DNA from: Entomoplasma freundtii
Lineage (GTDB): Bacteria > Bacillota_I > Bacilli_A > Mycoplasmatales > Mycoplasmataceae
Assembly: GCF_002804205.1 (NCBI RefSeq)
Contig: NZ_CP024962.1
Coordinates: 372,001-436,000 of the forward strand
Length of the DNA stretch: 64,000 nucleotides
Direction: 5' to 3'
Part shown: piece after piece, positions 1 to 9,073 of the stretch
How positions within the stretch are numbered: the first letter of the stretch is position 1
How the letters are laid out: every line of letters begins with the position of its first letter
Notes under the pieces: generated by a model
Database searches by the model: none
What the model was told of the DNA's origin: nothing
What the model saw: the letters and a program-made list of their open reading frames with translations, nothing else
Position numbers and translations under genes: made by a program

Positions 1-2
1 AT

Positions 3-863
3 ATTAATCAAGAAATTAATAAATTTGGGATTCAAAGTCTCGGAATTGAGTCAGAATATTTGACAAATAATTTTATTGAAATGCTTCAAGAAAAAGTTCA
101 AGTCCCAATAATTAAACCGGTCTCAGTGAGGTCCCTGCGGATGGTTAAAACTAAACTAGAATTAGCAAAATTAGCTAAAGCTGCCGAAATTGGTGACAAA
201 GCCTTAATCGAAGTCTTACGCAATTTTAAACTTGGCAAAACTGAGGACGAATTAGAGAACGAAATTTTTGCTTCATTTATTAAACAAAAAGCGGACAAAA
301 TCTTCCCAAGGGTGGTTTTGGTTTCTGGAGAACGTGGTTGTCTGCCGCATGGAAAGCCAACCGATAAAGTAATTCATGAAGGCGAACTTCTTACAATTGA
401 TTTTGGCTGTGTTTATGATGGCTATTGTTCCGATATGACGAGAACGGTAGCTATTGGCGAAGTTTCAGAAGAACTTCGGAAAATTTATCAGATTGTTAAG
501 GAGGCTCAAGCAGCAGGGATCAGAAATGCCTATCCTGGTATAACGGGAGCGGAGTTACATAAAATTGTGTGAAATGTGATCGATGGATATGGATATGCTG
601 ACTATTTTGTGCACCAAACTGGTCATGGGATTGGATTAGAAGTTCATGAAGCACCAAGGGTGGCTTCCTATGACAACACAATTCTCGAAGAAAACATGGT
701 TGTCACTATCGAACCAGGAATTTACATTCCTGGAGTGGGCGGAGTGCGTATTGAAGATATGGTCCAGGTTACTAAAGATGGTGGGAAGTGCTTAACAAAA
801 CTTAATAATGAATTAATAAATATCTTAGGAGAAGAATTAAATTTTGCAATCAACCGATATTAA
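3..863 (+). CDS. pepP: Xaa-Pro aminopeptidase (M24 family), 5' end outside window
   Basis: Cytosolic dimetal aminopeptidase that removes an N-terminal residue preceding proline; in Mollicutes it works in peptide scavenging. About 286 residues are visible and the reading frame is open to the left edge, so the N-terminus lies upstream. The M24 (pita-bread) ligand set is present: TIDFG and SDMTRT (two Asp), [13 protein letters not shown] (His), TIEPG and RIEDM (two Glu). An in-frame TGA at 570-572 is Trp. It ends in TAA at 861-863. The last 20 bases overlap the start of the following regulator, so the two are probably co-transcribed. A general prolidase of the same fold cannot be excluded, but the family is certain. 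Confidence 0.93.
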
Positions 864-1629
864 AAATCTTTTACTTAACAAAACAAATGACCCTAATAAC
901 ACTTACCAATTAATTGCTAAAACCATCTTAGAAAATCTAAACGATATGGATAACTTAAGCATTACGGATTTGGCTTTAAAATCAAGTTCATCTACCGCCA
1001 CGATTACTAGATTTGCCCTTAGCTTAGGTTTTAGTGGTTATAAATCTTTAAAATACAACATTGTTTTATACAATAATCGTTTTGCTAAAACTATCCAACA
1101 AGCCGAAACCAAACCTCAAGACATCTTTTATGACACTTATAATCGCCTTAAATCGGAAAGTATTAATCAAATTATGTTATTGAAAAGACAAGGGGTTATT
1201 GCAACATTTGTCAAAGAGATTCAAAAAGCTTCCAAAACAACCATTATCGGTTTTTCTTTGGCAAAGGACCTAAGCATTATTTTTTCTCAAAGATTATCAC
1301 GATTAGGGTTTAATACCGAAGTTATTTCCGATCCTAATTATATTGATGGTAGTATTTCTACTTTAACCTCTGATGATTTTGTTATTTTAATTTCTTTATC
1401 AGGTCACAATAATTTGGTTTTAAGTTATTTGAAAAAAATTCAAATCTTTCACCCAAAAACAAAAGTCGCTTTTCTAAACTGCGATGAAATCACTAATTTT
1501 AGCAATGTTATTAATGTTGATTTTGTTAGTGATGAATATTTGCTTTGAGATAATTACTCAATTGCTAGTCAAACTCTTTTGCAGTTTTGAGACTATATTT
1601 ATTACGAAATTTTTAAGGAGATGAAATAA
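844..1629 (+). CDS. MurR/RpiR family transcriptional regulator (HTH + SIS)
   Basis: Predicted 261-residue DNA-binding regulator that senses a phosphosugar. The N-terminal third is an RpiR-type helix-turn-helix ([19 protein letters not shown] then [11 protein letters not shown]); the C-terminal part is a SIS sugar-phosphate domain ([23 protein letters not shown]). The start is taken as TTG at 844, because an AGGAGAA ribosome site lies at 827-833 inside pepP and the first ATG would cut into the HTH domain. Two TGA codons (1546, 1588) are Trp and the true stop is TAA at 1627-1629. It overlaps pepP by 20 bases and is followed after 3 bases by the C-S lyase gene, so it probably belongs to that operon. 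The effector is unknown. Confidence 0.87.
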
Positions 1630-1632
1630 ATA

Positions 1633-2844
1633 ATGAGTGATTTTAAACCCTTGGATATTGATCGGTCGCATGTTAATGACCGACATTGGAACCTCGAAAG
1701 TTTAAGTCAAACTTATAAAATTAACCCAAATAGAGAATTATTTTCTTTATGAATTGGCGACCATGATTTTCAGGTGCCTATTAAAGTACAAGAAGCTATT
1801 CAGCAACGTTTAGCGGTTCCTGTTTACGGTTATGCTTTTTTGCCACAAACATTTTATGAAGCTATCATTAAATGAAATAAAGAACAATTTAATTTAACCT
1901 ATAAAAAGGAAAATATCATCTTAAGTCATGGTACTATCGCCGCCATGATAATGACCATTAAAGCTTTTTCTAACCCCGGTGAGGCAATTTTACTTACTTC
2001 GCCGATTTATGGACCTTTTGGTGAAGCCATTAAAAATACTAATAGATCGTTAGTTGCTCATAAGTTGCTTTATAAAAACAACCGCTTTGAAATTGACTTG
2101 GCTTTGTTTGAAAAGCAAATCGTTGATGAAAAAGTTAAAATCTTTCTTCTTTGCAACCCACATAATCCCGGGGGGCAAGTATGAGATTATTCCATTCTTT
2201 TGGAAATAGTAAACATTTGTAAAAAACATAAAGTAATTATTTTTTCTGATGAAGTGCATCGCGACATCATTTTCAAAGAAACTAAATTTACTTCTCTAGC
2301 CCATTTTGAAAGTTTATATGACCAAGTTATTGTTGGTGTTTCGCCGAATAAACCTTTCAATTTTGGTGGTTTTAAAACCACTTACATTTTAGTGAAAAAT
2401 GAATCGCTAAATAATTCACTAAAACAAGAATTGGTAAAGACTAAAATGACTAGTCCAAATACTTTCGGTGTCCCCGCTTTAATCGCAGCTTATGAATGTG
2501 CCGATTGGTTAAAGGATTTTAATGCTTATATTGAAGATAATTACCACTTTATTGTCAATGCTTTAAAAACTGAAAATGATTTAAGTATTTTTGACACTAA
2601 CGCTTCGTTTTTCGTTTATGTAAATTTTTCCCAATTAACAACTAATCCTTCACTTTTCAAAGAAGTCATGGAAGCCAATAATATTATTTTGGCTTATGGT
2701 GATAGTTTTGTGCAGGACGGGGAATATTTCGCCAGAATTAATATCGGCATTGGTCGGGCCAAATTAGAACGCTTTGTTCAACAATTTAAGTTCGCACTTG
2801 CTGAGGTGCGAACTAAAGTAAATAAAATTAATTACATCAACTAA
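1633..2844 (+). CDS. patB: MalY/PatB family PLP-dependent C-S lyase / aminotransferase
   Basis: 403-residue fold-type I PLP enzyme, most like PatB/MalY cystathionine beta-lyases, which cleave C-S bonds of cystathionine or cysteine conjugates to give pyruvate and ammonia. Visible motifs are FSNPGEAILLTSPIYGPF (cofactor phosphate and aromatic stacking region), LCNPHNPGGQVW, FSDEVHRDI (the Asp that binds the pyridine nitrogen) and SPNKPFNFGG, which carries the Schiff-base Lys. The length is normal for the family. It is the last gene of the pepP-regulator-patB run and is closed by a hairpin terminator. A true aminotransferase role is possible; the NPHNPGG and DEVH motifs favour the PatB branch. 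Confidence 0.85.
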
Positions 2845-2855
2845 AGTTGCCAATT

Positions 2856-2882
2856 AAAAAAGAGAACTAAGTTCTCTTTTTT
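2856..2882. terminator. Bidirectional rho-independent terminator between patB and nfo
   Basis: Perfect hairpin: six A, then GAGAAC, a TAA loop, GTTCTC and six T. The A-run on one side and T-run on the other let it serve both convergent genes. Confidence 0.85.
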
Positions 2883-2900
2883 AATATTTTTTATTTAGTT

Positions 2901-3773
2901 TTAATCCAAATAATTGGTGAATTTCTTTTGTCTTAAGTCGGCAATCTCTTCTTTGTAATAAGCATGATTGTCAACTCAAGGAGTTTCCAAAATTTTAGGG
3001 ACATCTTTAAATGTTTCATCTCAAGCTACTCTAACCAAATTATCAAAACCAATGGTACCATAACCAATGTTGGCATGGCGGTCTTTATGCGACCCCTTCG
3101 CATTCTTGGAATCATTAAGGTGAATGCAATAGACTTTATCAAGACCGACATTTTTAGCAATTTCAGCCTTAACACTATCTCAATCACCAATATCATAGCC
3201 AGCATCATTAAGGTGGCAAGTATCCAAACAAAGGCCAACATTCACTTTGGAATCAAGATGATCAAAAATATATTTAAATTGCTCAAATGTTATGCCGACT
3301 TCTGTTCCCTTGCCACTCATTGTCTCTAAGGCAATCTTGACAGAATATTTTTTGTCAGCAACTTGGTTTAAAGCACGAACGATTCGGTCTAAACCTTGTT
3401 GAACGGTCCCTTGAACATAGGAACCGGAATGGACTACTAAAATAGGTAGACCAATTCTTTCACAAAATGACAATTCTTTTTCCAAAATGTTGACACTAAA
3501 ATGCCAAGTTTTTTCATTAATAGGGTTAGCTATATTCATTATAAAAGGGGCATGTGCTACCAAAGTTTTGGTACTTAGGCCGTTATCCGCTCAAAACTTG
3601 TCAAGGTTTTCAACATCCTTGGGACTATTAACATCTGGTTCAATATAATCTGGATCATCGCTATAAACCATAAAGGTATTTCCATCATCCTCAACGGCAG
3701 TTTTGGCGGCCTTTAAGAGATAACCAGGATGCGGAATAATTGGGACAAAAGGCCCTAATAATGGATATTTCAT
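2901..3773 (-). CDS. nfo: Endonuclease IV (AP endonuclease)
   Basis: 290-residue TIM-barrel AP endonuclease that nicks DNA 5' of abasic sites in base-excision repair. All nine trinuclear metal ligands of the family can be matched: [21 protein letters not shown] (Glu), [11 protein letters not shown] (Asp and His), CIHLNDSK (His), DRHANIG (Asp and His) and ILETPW (Glu). TGA codons are read as Trp. The start is ATG at 3773 with an upstream AGGAC-type site. It lies 36 bases downstream of ribF on the same strand and probably shares its transcript. Nothing about it looks decayed. Confidence 0.95.
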
Positions 3774-3809
3774 TTCATTGTCCTCCCATAAATAATTTTG
3801 TTTAATAAT

Positions 3810-4658
3810 TTATTTAATGAGTTTTTTCAATGCTTGATAATCACTTGTCAATTTTGTTTTAATTTCTTCTTCACTATTTAAAGGCGTATTTTCACGATAG
3901 AATTGAACTAATTCGATAGTAATTACTCAACCGTAAATATCTTTGTCAAAGTCAAAAATATAAGTTTCTAAGGTCATTCCAAAACCGGGCGAATTTCAAT
4001 AATCTGCCATCCCTCAATGGGGTTCGGTTTCGTTAGGAAGTCAAGCCTTAACTAAGTAAACGCCTTCCTTAATTGGTAAACCATTTTTAAAAATTAGGTT
4101 AGCAGTTGGGAAGCCAAGTTTCCGACCAAGTTGTTTTGCTTTAACAACTGCTCCTTTGACCTCATAATTCGCCCCCACTTTTTTATGATAATCAGTTAAC
4201 TGGCCACTTAATAAGTCTTCTTTTAAACTTGGCAAGAAATTATTAGGTTGAGGAGGTTGAACAACTACAACATTATCATTCCCTAAAAGATTTTGTAAAT
4301 CTTGAACAAAGGGATGATTTGCTAATACATAAATTTTGTTTGTATGAAACATAGTTTTTAAACTATTTATCGGGTTAAATTTCACAAGTGAATTAACAAG
4401 AAAAGGCGGAATTTGGTAATTAATGCCTTGTTGAACTCCAACTTTAGAGGCCATCGCCTCCACCCCATTATCACTAACAATTGGAGTTGGTTTTTCCACT
4501 CACTCAAAATTGATTAAGGTGCGTTTTACTTCGTGTTGGGAAACCGCTAATAGGGCACTTTCTTGATTAGACCATTGATTCCAATTGCCAACCAACCCAA
4601 CACTTGGTTCTCAATCAAAATAAATCATGGTCATTGGATTATAGTTAATAAGTTTCAC
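3810..4658 (-). CDS. ribF: RibF-like riboflavin kinase with degenerate FAD synthetase domain
   Basis: 282 residues. The C-terminal half is a riboflavin kinase (riboflavin to FMN): GAVVKAKQLGRKLGFPTAN at residues 169-187 is the family signature, followed by GVYLVKAW. The N-terminal half is placed where the FMN adenylyltransferase normally sits, but its catalytic motif GNFDGVHxGH reads GNWNQWSNQE (residues 24-33), so both His and the Asp are gone. The start is GTG at 4658, set by GAAGGAG eight bases upstream and by the family N-terminus. FAD synthesis would need another enzyme or FAD uptake. Identity is secure; loss of adenylyltransferase activity is inferred from the motif. Confidence 0.88.
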
Positions 4659-4703
4659 GATAACTCCTTCTTGTTCAATTATAAAAGAAAGGGACCAAAA
4701 AAA

Positions 4704-4732
4704 TAAAAAAACCACTTACGTGGTCATTTTTT
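4704..4732. terminator. Terminator between tRNA-Lys and ribF
   Basis: Hairpin ACCAC-TTAC-GTGGT flanked by A-runs and T-runs. In the minus direction it follows the tRNA gene and ends in a long T tract, so it terminates the tRNA transcript. Confidence 0.7.
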
Positions 4733-4736
4733 CTTT

Positions 4737-4812
4737 TGGTGCCCGATGTGGGAATCGAACCCACAACCCACTGATTAAGAGTCAGTTGCTCTGCCAGTTG
4801 CGCTAATCGGAC
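4737..4812 (-). tRNA. tRNA-Lys, anticodon CUU, CCA encoded
   Basis: The complement folds into a full cloverleaf. The 7-bp acceptor stem pairs GTCCGAT with ATCGGGC (one G-T pair). The anticodon arm is ACTGA-CTCTTAA-TCAGT with anticodon CTT, reading AAG as Lys. The T arm is GTGGG-TTCGATT-CCCAC. The 3' CCA is encoded at 4737-4739. It is a single-gene unit with its own promoter-like element upstream and a hairpin downstream. Confidence 0.95.
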
Positions 4813-4831
4813 ATGTTTGTTTTACTATTTA

Positions 4832-4860
4832 AGTTTAACTCTTTTTAGGGTTTTAAACAA
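4832..4860 (-). promoter_or_regulatory. Probable sigma-70 promoter of tRNA-Lys
   Basis: On the minus strand, TTGTTT (4860-4855) and TAAACT (4837-4832) are separated by exactly 17 bases, and the -10 ends about 20 bases before the tRNA 5' end. Both hexamers are imperfect. Confidence 0.45.
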
Positions 4861-4892
4861 GATTAAAGCGTCTCCTAACTCCTTTTATAATT

Positions 4893-4924
4893 AAAAAAAC
4901 TGGAGTAATTACTCCAGTTTTTTT
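4893..4924. terminator. Terminator downstream of the YhgE/Pip-like gene
   Basis: Near-perfect palindrome: seven A, CTGGAGT, an AATT loop, ACTCCAG and seven T. It lies just after the stop of the minus-strand membrane protein gene. Confidence 0.88.
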
Positions 4925-4932
4925 AATTAATA

Positions 4933-7575
4933 TTATTCGTTTCGGCTCATGATATCTTCATCACTTCAATTTGGTCGTTGGACCACATCATGATGTTTTT
5001 TCTCTCACCATTTAAAACGCCCTTCAAACGGATACATTTGGCGGCATTTTAAGTAAAGTGGCATATCAAAACCAGGTTTTAAAGCATCTCAATTATAGCG
5101 ATAAACTTTTTTACCATTGGCTTTAACAAATTTTACAACTCTAAAGCCCATTTTATCAGGATTTTGTCCTAAGGCTAATAAAGCATTTGTCACCTTGTAG
5201 CCACGATATGATCCTCAATTCATTTCTTTATAGCGATGAGGTGCCCCAATGCCTAAACCAATGAAAAGGAAGATAGCAATAAAGAGGAAATAAGGTGCTC
5301 AATTACTCAAAATTACATTCGTTGTCATCGGCGTCGTGCCATTCAGAGAAACGCCGTAAATAATGGCGCCGGTTCCACGAAGCACATACGTAAACGGTAC
5401 GATATAACTAATTGCATGGAAGAAACCAAATTGAGCAAACGCCGGGAAGGTTCCCCCTCCAGCTGCTAAAGACAAGACCATAATAATAATTGCCATGAAT
5501 TTACCAATAGTTTCATCCTTGACACTAAATCAAAGACCTTGAATAATGAAGACAAACATCAAACCACTAGCCATAAACCACAATCATAAGAAGCACATTG
5601 CACTAGCACCAATTTGGTGGAAGCCACAAGCATAAGCGACCCAGATTTCAATGGTTGCTTGGAGAATCACAACAGTCCCCATTAACATTGTTTTTGATAA
5701 ATACCATTGGCTAGCCGTTGCTTTAGTAACCCGTTTAGCCCGATCAAAGACGAAGGTTTGCATTAAGACACCAATTCAAAGCCCAATAACTAAGAAAAAT
5801 TGTCCTAAGCCAATTCCATAGAGGCTATTTTTGCTGCCTTGGATAGTCCATTTTAATAAATCTCTTGGACGAATATCGCCTGTTAAGTTATCAACTAACT
5901 TTCCAGCAATAGCAGCGGGTCATTTATCTAGACCAATTAAGCCATGAAAAGTATTCGGGTTATTTTCCATGAATGAATTAATTTGTGTATTAAATTCTTG
6001 TTCATTGCCAACCCCATTAATGGCAAATTGACTTCCTGTTAGATTATCATCAGTTGGAAATATTGTCAGTTGTTTATGCAATTCGACAGGATCTCCAGTG
6101 TTAAAGCCCATATCCGCAAAGAAATCTCAAAGACGTGAATTTAATTCATCCTGAAGATCTGCTTGAACTAAGTCAGATTTATTTTCAGTCCCTGGACCAT
6201 TATAATTTCATTGCCCAGTGACGATTTGGTAAAGAGTAGCATTAACCATTTCGTTATCTTTGACATCGTCTAATAATTTCGAAATAGTATTAACAATGAA
6301 TTCGACTAAATCTGCACTAGCACCCGGAAGAACTTTTTTAATTATGTTAATAACCCCGCTAGTTTTCAAATCATCAATATTTTGGAAAGATTTTAATAAT
6401 TGCCCTCCAACTTTTCCTTTTTCATATTTTCCGTCTTTTTCAAGAGCCCCAAATAAAGAATAAGGCGTTAAATTTTCGTGGTTAGCAATTCAATTAATAT
6501 CGGTTGACCCACCACTTGAATCGGCCTTCCCCGTTCTTAACATAAAATAGTTATCATTGACATTAAAGCCAGGGATTTCCGGGTTGACTGCAGGATCATT
6601 AAGATCCTTCAAATCTTCACCATTAATTAATAACTTATTCATCAAATCACCAGTTAAAAAACTTGTGAAAAGGTTAGGAATCGCTTTGTAAATTAAACCA
6701 GAAGCAAAAGTTTCAAATGTTTGCATATAGTAACCAAAAATAAAGTTACGTTCAAAAGTAGTTCAAAACTCAAGTGGTTTTAAAATTTCTTTTCAATCAT
6801 GCGGTTGATCACCTACGAGATTATCTTGGGCTGGTCAATGGTTAATGACAGTCCCTAATCATCCAAAAAAACTTGCACTAAAATCCTTAGGGATTTTGGC
6901 TTGAACATAGTAACGCGATCCCTGTCATTGGTCTTTAATTTCACTAGAATTTTTTAAATAATGAATATTGGTTAGGGCAATTTCGCCACCAATTTTCGCT
7001 GTTTTGAAAGTATATTCCGTATCGGGAATTGCTTCGTTTGTTTTTGGCAATAGCATTGCCTTGAAAACATCTCACAAACTAGTAATTGCTAAATCAGTAT
7101 TGTCAGCAGAATAAGTAATTGGATTACTTGGGTCACTATTGATTCTCAATTGTTGTGGAGCTTCGCCATTTTGGATTTTTTGAACATAATCAAAAATTTC
7201 TTCGTCGGTTCCAAAATCAGTATTTTCTTCTCCTGGTCCATTAGGGTTTATTAAAGCTCCTAGTTTATAAGTTGGTAAGACATTTTCATCTTCCAAAGTT
7301 GAACTATCTGAAGAATTATCAAAGTGTTTTACTAAGATAATTTTGTGGTCTAAGTCCATAATGGCCATGGGTGCTTTCCCGATATTAGAAATCGGGTTTC
7401 AAAAAGCGACCATACATACCACCCCATAGATAATAGGCACTAAAGAAATCCCAATAAACTTAATGATTCGTTTACGACTCATTAAAATTCGGTCTTGAAT
7501 TTCCGTGATATAGCAAAGTCACAAGGTTTTAAACCATGCGCCTATTCTCTTATAGGGAGGGAGATTTTTTTTCAT
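4933..7575 (-). CDS. YhgE/Pip-type ABC-2-like membrane protein
   Basis: 880-residue integral membrane protein with YhgE/Pip architecture: a short cytosolic N-terminus, one membrane helix near residues 37-57 followed by an AIMDLDHK segment (family form VAvvneD), a roughly 550-residue extracellular region, and five or six C-terminal helices like an ABC-2 permease. In Bacillus and Lactococcus, family members act as phage receptors or in export of surface factors. The start ATG at 7575 follows a strong GAGGAGG. All fragments are in one frame with many TGA=Trp codons and it stops with TAA at 4933. No ATPase gene is adjacent. The substrate is unknown; family assignment rests on architecture and the N-terminal motif. 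Confidence 0.75.
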
Positions 7576-7632
7576 TTTATTTCCTCCTCGCTTATATTTC
7601 CTCAATTAATTTAACGGTTTTGAAGAAAAATT

Positions 7633-7659
7633 AAGTACTTTTCGAAAAAGTACTTTTCT
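7633..7659 (-). terminator. Terminator of the small coiled-coil membrane protein gene
   Basis: AAGTACTTTT pairs with AAAAGTACTT around a three-base loop, about 25 bases past the stop of the minus-strand gene and followed by a T-rich tract. Confidence 0.65.
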
Positions 7660-7682
7660 AATTCTACACCGGCTTTTCAAAT

Positions 7683-7997
7683 TTAATGCTTTCTTTTTTT
7701 GGTTTCCATTGGAACCCCGGTTATTTTCTCGAGGTCTTTCTTTAACTTAAGAATTTGGTATTCATTTTTAATTACTTCTGTTTTTACTTCGATAGCATCC
7801 CGATTAAAACCACTACGTTCTTTCCGTTTTTGCAAAGCTACTTGGTAAATTACAAAACCAAAGAAAGGCAGAAAGAATAGAAGTCGCAAGTGACCTGTTA
7901 CCTTTTTTTCCATTTGCTTTAAGAGTTTATCGAATTGTTTATTTTGGTTTTCAAGAGTTAAAATCTTCTCTTCAATTTCCTTTTTTGTCATTGTCAT
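7683..7997 (-). CDS. Small coiled-coil membrane protein of unknown function
   Basis: 104 residues. Residues 1-33 form a heptad-rich charged helix, a single hydrophobic segment follows near 37-54 (LRLLFFLPFFGFVIYQVAL), and the rest is a basic, charged coiled-coil tail ending KKRKH. No family is recognised; a membrane-anchored scaffold is possible but unproven. It starts with ATG at 7997, with a second ATG two codons later. It is divergent from plsY and shares a palindromic -10 region with it. Confidence 0.65.
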   Translation of the reverse strand: MTMTKKEIEEKILTLENQNKQFDKLLKQMEKKVTGHLRLLFFLPFFGFVIYQVALQKRKERSGFNRDAIEVKTEVIKNEYQILKLKKDLEKITGVPMETKKRKH

Positions 7998-8037
7998 CCA
8001 TTCTAAATAGTTAATTTTATCTAATTATCACTTCGTT

Positions 8038-8047
8038 ATTATATAAT
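8038..8047. promoter_or_regulatory. Palindromic -10 element shared by divergent plsY and the small membrane protein gene
   Basis: ATTATATAAT is a perfect palindrome, so TATAAT can be read on both strands. It lies 33 bases upstream of the plsY ATG and about 40 bases upstream of the divergent ATG. Neither side has a good TTGACA hexamer. Confidence 0.5.
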
Positions 8048-8079
8048 TTTTCTAGTTGAAGAACATTAAAGGAGTCCAA

Positions 8080-8982
8080 ATGCATTATTTAGGAATTATC
8101 TTAGGTAGTCTAATTGGTTACTTCATTGGCTCGATATCATGGTCAATTATCATTGTGCGTCAAGTCAAAGGAATTGATGTCCGCACAGTTGGTTCTAAAA
8201 ATGCAGGGGCCACGAATACGATGCGAGAATTAGGCAAAAGGTGAGGGTTAGTCGTTGTCTTTTTAGATGGACTAAAAAGCGTCACAACCGCACTAATATG
8301 CTTCCTTCTTTCAATGATTCCGTCAACTTTATTTAGTGAAACGAGTTATTTCATTCCCGTCTTATTTGTGATGATCGGGCATTGTTATCCAATTTACTAT
8401 CGCTTCAAAGGTGGTAAAGCCGTAGCTTGTTTTTTAGGTTTATTATGCATTGCTAACATCTTTTACTTGCTATTTTTCTTAGCTGTTTGGTTTATAATGG
8501 TTGCTATTTCGAAGCGCGTTAGTGTCGCTTCGGTGGTTGCCGCCTTATTAACGGGTTTACTTTTTATTTGACTACCTTGAGTGAGTGGGCTAAATAATTT
8601 TCCAGTAGCCTGAAATTCTTATGAACAATGAAGCGAAGTTTGAAGTAACGGTTGGTTACGTTTTTCGTGAATGAATTATCTTCATGAACCTGCTGGAAAA
8701 ATTTCTGGCTATTGATTTGCGGATAGTTTATTAGAAATTAATATTGTTATTTTGGTCGGGATGGCAACCCTTGCTTACCGTCACTTTCCGAATATTAAGC
8801 GTTTAAAGAAACACCAGGAACCAGAAACGTTTCCTCACCTTTCAAGCGAAGAAAAAGTTCGTCTAATTAGCTACCAAAAGGATCGTAGTTTAAAAGGAAC
8901 AAAAATGTCTTCCAAAAAAAGATGTCACTCAGCAAAAGGCTGCTGCCAACGTTTCAATAAGATGTCTATTAAAAGTAAATAA
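8080..8982 (+). CDS. plsY: Glycerol-3-phosphate acyltransferase PlsY
   Basis: 300-residue membrane enzyme that transfers an acyl group from acyl-phosphate to glycerol-3-phosphate, the first step of phospholipid synthesis. Conserved PlsY motifs are GSIPxS-like (GSISWS), VRTVGSKNAGATNTMRELGKR (acyl-phosphate site) and YRFKGGKAVACFLG. At least five hydrophobic segments are visible. ATG at 8080 is chosen because AAAGGAG lies 9 bases upstream; an in-frame TTG further up has none. It is longer than typical bacterial PlsY (about 200 residues) because of a loop near residues 170-215 and a charged, Lys-rich tail of about 60 residues. In-frame TGA codons encode Trp. Confidence 0.93.
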
Positions 8983-9073
8983 ATTAAGACCAAATTGGTT
9001 CTTACCTTACTCCTTTACTAAATAAAAGCGAAAAAAATTAAAACCCCCTAGGGTATTTTAAGGATGAAAAAAT

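Noticed and set aside
2964-3329. Open plus-strand frame of 121 codons across nfo
   Set aside because: It lies opposite a complete endonuclease IV gene with all metal ligands, so it is a shadow.
8986-9004. Inverted repeat AAGACCAAATTGGTTCTT after plsY as a terminator
   Set aside because: The stem has mismatches and no T-run follows, so it is too weak to list.
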